Of a DNA stretch of 64,000 bases, positions 45,811 to 64,000 are shown one piece after another; position 1 is the stretch's first letter; each line of letters starts with the position of its first letter. A model generated the notes under the pieces. The model was not told the DNA's origin. It did no database searches and worked only from the letters and a program-made list of their open reading frames with translations. The position numbers were made by a program, and so were the translations under genes. Source of the DNA: Alitta virens. Taxonomy: Eukaryota; Annelida; Polychaeta; Phyllodocida; Nereididae. Location: the NCBI GenBank assembly GCA_932294295.1, contig OW028573.1:4320001-4384000 (forward strand), given 5' to 3'.

Positions 45811-45929
45811 AGACTTGGAAGATGAACTCCAGAGAATGCATGTTAATACGAGACTTCCATTGGTTAAGCTGTCAGCCAATGGGAATCCTGGACAAGCATG
45901 ACATCATCTGGAGTTTAGCTTCCAAGTCT
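45811..45929. repeat. 119-bp imperfect hairpin
   Basis: The left arm agacttggaagatgaactcc pairs with the right arm ending tggagtttagcttccaagtct. Inner parts also pair (ccattgg with ccaatgg around a 13-base loop), so nearly the whole segment can fold into one stem. Pairing may extend weakly to about 45800-45940. It may be a tiny MITE or a structured transcript. Confidence 0.55.
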
Positions 45930-46955
45930 ATGAGATTGGCTGTAATGGAACGAACTGCATATTGGTCATCAGCAATCTTCACTCATGTGCACCTTCAAGG
46001 ATAACTGAATGTGGCTAATAATGTAGTAAAGGCACATGTACAGGGAATATTGTGGTTGGGCTCGCCCACGCCACATTGCACTGTCAGTGCCTTTTGACTC
46101 GGGAGACCACTTGTAATCAACCCCGTGTATGCGATTACAATAGCAGTCTTTACACACCGACAAGCAGCAAGAATCACAAGCCTCCAGGAGACTAAGCAAC
46201 ATAACTCCCTCAACTCAAACCCTTTGTATACTTGTTTGTAGCATCAAATTCCCAAGAGAATCTTGCATACTGTGTATACCCCGCATATATTGTAGTTCCC
46301 CTGTGTTTATTGTTTAATTTGATTCTCATGGTCTTTCACTATTATGTGGAGTGGAGAGGAATGCCCTGGTCAAGCGCAGAAGACAACCAAGCACGCACAC
46401 TGGTGCCACAGAACTGCTCATCCTCCTCTGCTCTAGCACCGCTAACATACACGTGCCAGTATTCATGGCGCTCCCGAGAGCCAGTATTTAATTAGGTGAA
46501 TAGCTTTTCCTCTATATAAAGACGGATGTAGTTAAAATGATTTTTAACCCGGATGGGTCACATGTTTGGCTATAGTATGGTTGTCAAGTAGGTTAGCCAT
46601 TGTGCTGGAGAAGTTGTATAGGAGGCAAGATAGAAGTGCACCAAAACTTAAAGATTTCACCAGAGCTCAAAGTTTTAATGAACTTAAAGATGTAGCGTTC
46701 TTCCTCTGCACAATCTTATTGCAATTAGAGCAAGGAAACCCAATTCCAGTTAAAATATTGAGAAAATACACCATCCCATCACATTTAAAGATTTAATGCA
46801 TGTGAATACACAACACTTGAGTATTTCATACATATATTTTTTCTGTATTTATACACATTTCTTCAATATATACGATCACATTTAATCTAGAGAAATAATT
46901 AAAATTCAGCATAATGACATGTATACAATAACATAAAAATATTTTTATAATGATA
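45930..46955. other. Intergenic DNA and 3' flank of the PAXBP1-type gene
   Basis: No coding exon was recognised. On the minus strand an ATTAAA signal (46886-46881) about 70 bases past the stop codon could end the PAXBP1-type transcript. Confidence 0.4.
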
Positions 46956-49900
46956 TCACAATTTGAAGCTGAACTGATTGGATAGGTTTAGCGCATGATC
47001 TGTAGCATGGATATTCACCAGAAGTTTACTGATCTGCTTTATGCTCTCTCTGGAAAATAAATAGATTTAAATAAGTTACTGACAAAAATTGTAATGTTAG
47101 TAATACCATATATTGAAACATTAAACTCGTGGTTACCTTGCTTCCTTCCTATCAGCATCTCTCCCTCCCTCACCACTCTTATGCAGAGTTGCAGCAGAAG
47201 ATGATAAATATCGACACAGATTTTCCAACTGCGGTAAGGTACTGTTGCCATCCAAATCTTTGAACCAACTCTTGGGTAATGTACTAGTTACCTGCGATTA
47301 AAAAGATGACATATTTATAAACCGCATACTCCCGCCAATAAATTTTTTTAAATCATAATACCGGTGTGGGTGTGACATACCTGTTGACATTTGTAGATAG
47401 TATCATTATTTACAGGAGAATTAAGCAGAGATAACACCATGTATCTGTTCAGCAGAGAATCCAACCCCAATTCCATCAAAGTTTTGTCAGACAGAAGACC
47501 ATGCCAACTAAAGATATTTCCGAGTAACTGCAAAAAAAGAAAAAAAGACTGACTTAACGACCAACTTGACACAGTCCGAAATTATACAATGATTAAATAA
47601 TTAATTAATTAAATTTGGATATAAAAAGTGGCCAATTATACCTTGACACAGGTCCAAAACTGTCTTTGGAAAAATAGATAGGGACCCTGATTTTTGTTTT
47701 CAAGAATTCTGAAACATGAAATTATAATTTATCACACATGTTGGGAATACATTTGGTGAACCAGCAAATTTGCGCTAAAAATATTTCATAATAAACATCA
47801 ACAATATATACTTACGGCTTTGAGTATAGTGGAACAAACACATCATCATCCAAAGTCTTCTTTAGACGAGTGTGAATTGCGGTCATTAAAGCCTGGGTGT
47901 TCTTGCTATCGTGATTGACCATGGGATAGTCGGTCAGCAGCTTTTGAACCAGTCTGATCAGTTTCAATGTCTGACTTGATGACATAGGATCCCAAACGGT
48001 CTCTACCAGCACTGTAAGAAATATTGAACACAAACTTCACGATATGTTCTTCAAATAGTGACCCTTAATAAAATGTAAATTCAAAACACCTGTCACAGTA
48101 CAAGGAGGCCTTAGCTAATTTCAAAATGTTTAAAATTAGCTGAGGCCCTTGTAAAACAGATCACATTCATTCATTCATTAAGCACAGTTGAATTGACATC
48201 AAGGTAGCAAAATCTAATATGTATAGTTTGAGTCTCTTTTAATACGAAGTCTCCATAGGCTGCTTGAACAATATAAGATGCGCTTCCAATAAGTTCCAAA
48301 CAATCCTCTGCAGGGCGAGTCACTATACAGTGCAATTAACTAATCTAATCAAGTCTCTGCTGCAGAATCAGTGACGAGAGCACAGGGCTACTCATTATCC
48401 AGGGTTGTTTCAAAGCGACAATAAATAAGAATACCTGTTAATTTGGGTAAAAGCACCTTTTCTATTAAGCTGGGAATGAGTTTGATATCATTGTCATCAG
48501 GCTGTAGATCTTCTCTATCTCTACAGCCATAAAACATGAAGCTCTCGAACCATGCAGACTCTTCAAAGTTTCCACAGCCCTCCTGTAAAACAGACACATT
48601 GCTCATTATAATGTTCTTTCAAAGGATAAAATATCTGACATATATATCAAAAATCACTTCGCACAGTCAGTTAACGAATGGAATGTAAGTTGGGCAATTC
48701 AATTTTTTGTGTAAAAACTCCCAATTTCGGAAGGGAAACAATGATGGCCTTTGTAGATAAAAACAATGAATGAATAAATTTTTGTGGTAGCAAGTTCAAC
48801 AGGTTTTGATGCGACTATTACCACAAAAATTTAGATTGCAGTCTCAGCGAAAAGTCATCTTATAAGCAGCTTTAGCGAGATGGTCAGATGACTGGGAAGC
48901 ATAGAGACCCATGCTAATGGCCACATTAAGTTCAGGCAACACACAGCAATGCTGAGGTGGTCTTATGAAGAGAGTATATCTGTCCCACCTCCAGTGGGTT
49001 CCAGTCTATCAGATCGAGTTTGACATAAGGCGTGAAGAGCTTGGGTAGACAAAGCGCAATGTAGGCCTCCTCATAGGATTCCTTCTGAAACCTGGACCAC
49101 TCTTCAAATCTTCTCTTGATTATTCCCAAGTCGTAGAACTCCTGGTTGACATCATCAAAGATGGTACTGCTGTCTTCAAGAACTCGTTCTGAAAGAAGTA
49201 ATATTCATATAAAAAAACCAATTTTAGCAACGATAGTAAGTATATTCACCCAGAATCCAAGTAACACTCCATACCTCTTTCTGTAGAATATTTAGCTAAA
49301 TCAGAATTATTTTCCTCATCATCTGTTGACATCCCATCATCGTGTCGCAGAGTGCCTTGGCTTTCTCGCTTCCGCCTCCTTCGAGTCCTGCAAACTTAAC
49401 ACTCAATGATTCCAAGAATATATAGATGAAAAACTTCACTTTATTTAGTTTCACAATACAAAGTATAGGTTCTAATCTAACATCATACCTTCTGGCTTCT
49501 CTTTCTGCAGCCCGTCTTTGTCTCTCGGGGTTGGGAGTTACCACAGGAGCACTAGTCTTTCCAACTAAAATAAAAATCAAAGATAATTATATGGTGAACA
49601 GGCCGATACATAAATGAATACCATTGTCAAATCTTAATTCGGCCAAAATCTTACCAGAAGCATTTTCCTCAGATTGATCCTTCACATCTTCCTGTCTCCT
49701 TTTAATGAATTTTTCCGTCCTCCCTTTCAAAAGATGGTGCATACACCTTTCCAGATATTCTATTTGTGGGACCTGTGAAAATGAAACAAACTATAACAGA
49801 TGCAATTCTTATTCAATTTCCACAAAAAGTTGAAACGAAAACTTTTAACCAACAATTACCTTTTCATTGAGGCACTCAACGATGTTGCGCACGTACACTT

Positions 49901-52206
49901 TCATTTCCTGGTAGAACTTATACTGATCTTCTAATCTAGGTTTTTCCTTCTCACACTTCTCAATATTTTCCTGGCACAGCTCAAATCTACTTTCCATGCT
50001 GTCTCTTTCAAGCACATGAGTTCTATATACACTGGTGACTTCCTCCAGTCTGTCAAAGAGAACATTTAAAAGGAATCAGAATTGCCTTTAAAAGAAATGT
50101 ACAGTGCGATGCAAACTGCAGTTTCACCTTGAACATTAAGGCTATTAAGTAGTAATGTGTAAAATCTAAGTCAAATACATCAATATATTACTGTAATATT
50201 ACAGCAAATGATTGTTTTATATTGTACTAATTGAACTGAGTGCCACATACCGTTCTTTCATACTTTTAGAGACATCACTTATACTAAGATTCTGCATATC
50301 CGCCAGAGTTTTGCTGAGATCAACTTTAGGAGGTTGTGCTGCAGGATTATAAGCTCCTTGGACACTGTTGAACAAGCCGCCAGTTTGGCTATATGCATAC
50401 TGGTCAACGTTGCCATTATTCTCCGATGGGCCACTGGCAGCATTGGGCTGCAAACAAAATTGAATAATGATTTTATCATTTCAAATGAAAAAGCATTTCT
50501 CCAAAAAAGGCACTTTACCTAAAGTGGTTTAGCAATTGAAGAATTGAAGCAATTCTGTGTTCTTACCAAAATAATGTTAACTCCTTTCATAATCTGTTGC
50601 TCTTCCCAAGTATTTTCATGATCGCTACCCTCATCATCATGCATAGCATCATGTAGAGTCTTATGCATCTTCCTTAGTTCTTGATCACGGTTATCTACAG
50701 AAAATTTAATTCGACTGCTTCCTTCATCATCACTGTAGTCATGGTCATCCTCTCTAGAACATCAAAGTACACAAAACAAATGAATCTCATCCGTCTTACT
50801 AAACTTAAAATTGAAGTTTGGTTAGATATTCTTAGCTAATTGCAACATACCTAATCAGTCGTGATTTTGCATTTTCAGGCTCCTCTTCCTCCAAAGGAAT
50901 GAAATCTTGCTGCTCTCGAGCTTTTTGACGTTTCATGCGTGCCATGTGAATCATGTGAGCATCAGGAATTTGCCCAGCTGTGAAAACATCAAAAAGACAT
51001 TTTGCACACATTCAGTGAAGTTCTCCGAGATAACACTTTAAAGTGCACTTTCATACCGAATATTTTACTCAATATTGCATTCCTACAGAATCTTACTATT
51101 TAAAAGCAAATTGTTTGGTAAATCATTCAGTATCCAATGACGAAGGACAACAGCCTCAAACTCACTTTGCAACACAGACTGGAATGGAGCTGACTTTTTC
51201 CTTCCTCTCTCAGAGTCTGAGTCCTCACTGTCAGAATATGATATGTGGCCATTTGGACTGTTAGACCTGTCACTCTGAAAGCAGTAAGAGCTTATATCAA
51301 AATGAAATTCTGAAGTTATATCTCTGCATTCGTAAAGTACTAGCAGTCTAAATTAGTGCCATATAATATGCTGAATTTTGTGCAAAAAACATGACTGAGT
51401 AATTTTCTAAGCAAAAGGGTAACTATTTCTGAAAAGTTCATGTTGCTTCTTCACTAGCCTATGTATAGTACTGTATAAATAGAGTACTGACACATGTATC
51501 AACTCATGATATTGAGATTGTCAACAAAAATTATATATATATATATGTATACCTCAGATGATTGACTTCTCTGTAACCTGGCCCTCTCCTCAGCTTCTCT
51601 TCTTTCTCTCTCCTGTTCTTCTCGTTCCTGTTTCTCACGTTCTTCTTTCTCCTTTTTGCTCTCTTTTTTTATCTGCTTGGCAATTCTCTTGCTGTGGCTA
51701 GATTTCTTTATTTTAAATGTTTCGTTCCCATCTGGAATAAAAAAAATTACACAAATTACCAACATGCTTTGACACATCATTACCCAACAGCCTGTTCAAT
51801 GTTTAGCACAGTCAATTTTCTACTGTTGTGAATAATTTATTATAATTTATTAATCCAATTTCACTTTCACAATATTAGTTTACTAAATCGAAGTGTGTGT
51901 ATCATTCCTTAATAGATTTTACACACAACACAGCCTGCGAGTTTTTCTGGAGTTGTTTACATTGTGAAAGTACGTATTGCAATTAACGAATCCACACCCC
52001 TCACCTTCTTCGTCACCAAAGCTGAGCATTGTAGCGCCAGACTTAGGTTTAGATTTCGGTTTGTCATTTGCTGGCTTGGTTTCATTGCTGGGCAAGGCAG
52101 CCTCTGAAATTTGTTCCTCCCTCTTTCCATGGTCATCTTGTTCTTCTTCAGATTCACTGTTACGCACTCTCCGTGCTCTAAAATTTCTTTTTGGTTTCTT
52201 GAACAT
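46956..52206 (-). CDS. PAXBP1: PAXBP1/GCFC-type protein, 17 coding exons
   Basis: Coding exons, 5' to 3' on the minus strand: 52206-52005, 51731-51553, 51274-51166, 50977-50851, 50753-50567, 50447-50251, 50049-49860, 49772-49655, 49564-49489, 49387-49275, 49188-48989, 48582-48435, 48011-47816, 47708-47642, 47527-47381, 47291-47137 and 47049-46956. All junctions are GT/AG and phases match throughout (2505 bases, 834 residues; the human protein is about 917). The start MFKKPKRNFRARRVR, the IPDAHMIHMARMKRQ phrase, the basic RTRRRRKRE stretch, then the GCFC domain (AYIALCLPKLF, FYGCRDRED, LKKTLDDDVFVPLY, GPYLFFQRQFW) follow the vertebrate order. The family is nuclear, linking PAX3/7 to a histone methyltransferase and related to splicing factor GCFC2/TFIP11. 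No break was seen. It ends at TGA 46958-46956. Confidence 0.95.
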
Positions 52207-52542
52207 GATGTCCTCCTTTTTGGGCCTAACCAGAGACGCAGATTGCGCTCAGTCGCAGCAGCATGATCGTCTTTACAAAATGGCGCCTACCGGAAATGGT
52301 TTATTGAGTTTCTTTAGTTTTTTTTTCAGAAACTTAATATTTCTTACAAATGTTATAGAGCACGTTTTTATAAGATTTAGATAACAACAAAAAATATATA
52401 ATACGATAAAAGTAAAACAAAAATATACATGTTGGTAAATAACCACCCTTTATCGCTCGGCACCAAAATTCCAAAACAAGACTATCAAGAGCAATTTGGA
52501 CGTTTATTATGGTCATTTCTGGGTGTAACAGCATGCCATAAC
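52207..52542. promoter_or_regulatory. Putative bidirectional promoter, PAXBP1-type and TAK1-type genes
   Basis: The two start codons are 336 bp apart in divergent orientation. Within the gap are AAAATGGCGCC (52277-52287), resembling the YY1 core, and ACCGGAAATG (52289-52298), a good ETS-family site. No TATA box is evident in the GC-richer half. These motifs are typical of housekeeping divergent promoters. Factor names are inference from motif shape. Confidence 0.55.
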
Positions 52543-61852
<9,310 letters not shown>

Positions 61853-63352
61853 CAATTAGAACACAATGACAGTGAGACTGACAATTCTGGGGATTTTGTT
61901 ATGGTGTAAATATTATGCAGTTGAAAAATCTGTGGTGCTCACCCAACTGAATGCAATTATTAATGTGATATTTTAGAATAAGTATATTGTGCTCTGGCAC
62001 CAATTCTGCTCTTTTTATATGCCAATCAGATTGCCAATAACTTAAGAATTATGACTTAATTAATGTAACAGAATTTTTTCGATCGATTCCACATGTCAAA
62101 AGCAAGTATTGTACAATATAATATTACGTGCCTCAACTGAAATTCTATGCATCTTTTTTAATACAATATTTATATCTGCTTCGCTGAATGGTCTTGTCTG
62201 TGGGTGAGCAATATGTTGCTAAGGGATTCCCAAGGTTATCTTACTGTCATTGTGATGATCTATTGACAATCATAATATCGTTTTGCTATACACATGTCTA
62301 TATTTATCTTCTTTTTTTGTTGCAAAAAAGGTTAGTATTCCAAGAGTCATTCGATGATAAAATGGAAAGATAAAGTATATATTTATATCTAGTCTTAGCA
62401 GCTTAGAAAGAATTGTTAAAATTTCATGGAATTTAAATATTATACATGGTCTTTTCTTCTATATAAGCCTATTCATTATTATATATTGTATTTATTTTCT
62501 CAGTTGATATCTATCATGCTAATCCGAATAATCATGTCAGTTAAATTATAACCATATGCAATAATGATATGATAACCTTGAGCTGTTAGAATCTGTATTG
62601 CTCGTGTACATATATATATATAAATCAGTCCATGCATCTTGTTAATTATTTTTGTGAAAATATTTTACATGGGTGAAACGCTTAGGTATAAAAACCGTTT
62701 TTCAAGCGGCCCATTAAAAACAATAAAATAAACAATAACATAAAATCATGAGAAGTACAACTTTGCTCCAGTTTTGAAGCTATCAATAGTATCACAGTTT
62801 TTAAGCTCTCTGGCAGTAGATTCCAAGCAACTGATGCTCTTTATATGAAGGACCTTTTGTACATTTGAGTTTAGCATTCTGGTAATACTACATTTAATGA
62901 ATTTGCCAGACGAGTATTCATTTCATGAATGTCAATTATGTTAAATTGTCTTTTAATGTGACCTACAAATGTCTGAGCTTGTTTGATGCGGATGCACCTG
63001 ATAACATTAGCTGAATTGTAAATAATGTGAATAAGATTTTATTGCTTCCAAGTTAGCTGGAACTTACGATGTGAATGATAATTGGAAATATATGTTAAAA
63101 ATAAAGGAAATCTAGTTTTTAAGCCAATATATCTCTTGTGTCATGTCTTGATATAAGGATATAATTTCAGAAGTCAAAAAAGTCTCAAAAGTTCTGGCCA
63201 CACATACAGTATGTTAATTTGGCATTTTGACTGTAAGATGGCAGCACTGTATATGGGTGACACATATTCCAAATTGGGTCATCAATAGGCCATGGTACAA
63301 CAACCCAAATTCATGTCTTGTGACTTTTAAAGGGAATGTCAGTGTGTCCACA
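61853..63352. other. TAK1-type 3' UTR and short intergenic gap
   Basis: Follows the kinase stop codon. Candidate polyadenylation signals (aataaa) occur near 62724 and 63100. No coding exon was recognised before the DERA-type start at 63353. The gap between the two tandem genes is about 1.5 kb including UTRs. Confidence 0.5.
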
Positions 63353-63603
63353 ATGTCTGGGGGAAATGCTGGGGTTGAATTTGGTAAGAAATGTGCATTT
63401 ATAATTTCTTATTGCAATGAGGTTTTCAGCTGTTCATTTGTGCATGTGTGTATGCAATACATGGCCTATCTATATTTACTTTTTCACATCAACCTTCATA
63501 TGAAGACCCCTCTTGGTTCGAACAAGTTCACATTAATCTTGCTGCTGTGAAGCGAAGAGCTGAACAACTGGACACCAGGAGAACTGTTAAAAAACAATGG
63601 CAG
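63353..63603 (+). CDS. DERA: Deoxyribose-phosphate aldolase (DERA-type), first two exons, incomplete
   Basis: Exon 1 is 63353-63383 (ATG within acaATGTC, donor GTAAGA). Exon 2 is 63506-63603 (acceptor atatgaag, donor GTAAAA). Phases match, giving 43 residues that start MSGGNAGVEFDPSW and end LDTRRTVKKQWQ. The phrases RRAEQ and RRTVKK.WQ match the conserved start of animal DERA proteins, just before the first barrel strand. DERA is a cytosolic class I aldolase that splits 2-deoxyribose-5-phosphate into glyceraldehyde-3-phosphate and acetaldehyde. The catalytic lysine lies in later exons beyond the window. The first exon and the AAG acceptor are inferred mainly from phase and family start. Confidence 0.85.
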
Positions 63604-63689
63604 GTAAAAGCACAGACAGATATACATGTTGTTGTATTATCATAGTGTTGAATATATAGTGCCCTCTTTATTTTTTAATATGTATATAC

Positions 63690-63941
63690 TCGGGGTCATC
63701 GAAATTGGCCAGGTCATCGAAATTGGACACCCCCCCACCCCCCCCCCCCCCCCCCACAAATACAATTACCATATGATATGATTACACACCTTGCAAGTTG
63801 CAACTTCATAAATAATCACAAAACTAATTTTCTGATCACATACAATGTTCTGAATCTTCGACAAGCATCCTGAAAGTGTTGGTAATAATATATTTTTAGT
63901 GGCCAATTTCGATGACCCTGGCCAATTTCGATGACCCTGGG
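63690..63941. mobile_element. MITE-like inverted-repeat element in the DERA-type intron
   Basis: The left end carries gtcatcgaaattgg twice in tandem (63696-63728). The right end carries the reverse complement ccaatttcgatgac twice (63902-63937). Between them is a poly-C tract (63733-63755) and about 140 bp of AT-rich sequence. About 40-bp terminal inverted repeats built of a tandem pair suggest a small non-autonomous element. No target duplication was resolved. Confidence 0.5.
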
Positions 63942-64000
63942 AACATATGAATCACGCATTGAACAATTAACACAGATACATATATTGAATTTATGCATTG

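Overview
The window is nuclear DNA of an animal, most likely an invertebrate. It has intron-rich genes with GT/AG splice sites, long AT-rich introns and intergenic DNA, and many transposable elements. I cannot name the species. Four host genes are supported. A LIM-domain gene (possibly hillarin/kyphoscoliosis-peptidase-like) has its first coding exon at 9161-9619 (-). A PAXBP1/GCFC-type gene lies at 46956-52206 (-) with 17 coding exons whose phases all match, giving 834 codons. A TAK1/MAP3K7-type kinase lies at 52543-61852 (+) with 18 coding exons, giving 619 codons. The first two exons of a deoxyribose-phosphate aldolase (DERA-type) gene start at 63353 (+). The PAXBP1-type and TAK1-type genes are head to head, 336 bp apart.

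The left and middle parts are mobile-element territory. A complete Ty3/Gypsy-type LTR retrotransposon (10929-19739, coded on the minus strand) has 1277-bp LTRs that look identical, a 4-bp target duplication, a primer-binding site matching tRNA-Trp, and an uninterrupted 1282-codon pol frame. Gag is split into two frames. Gag1-Gag2 and Gag2-Pol are each joined by a -1 step at a homopolymer slippery heptamer. At 20655-23308 there is a near-perfect 2.65-kb palindrome built of about 330-bp and 660-bp repeats.

From 24.3 to 45.5 kb lies a graveyard of broken elements: a NADAR-domain pseudogene, two FLYWCH/MULE-type transposases (one with a PHD-like finger exon), a LINE reverse-transcriptase remnant, a protein-primed family B DNA polymerase of Polinton/Maverick type, a Tc1-like transposase, and an intronless zinc-finger plus TatD-type nuclease reading frame. 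Many copies of a tRNA-derived SINE are scattered through it, and several of these carry target-site duplications. A second SINE shares the same tRNA head but has a different body.

The right 17 kb is a compact housekeeping cluster. PAXBP1 is a nuclear, splicing/transcription-linked protein, TAK1 a stress and innate-signalling kinase, and DERA an enzyme of deoxyribose catabolism. They share only location and, for the first two, probably a promoter. Long stretches in which nothing was recognised are listed as such.
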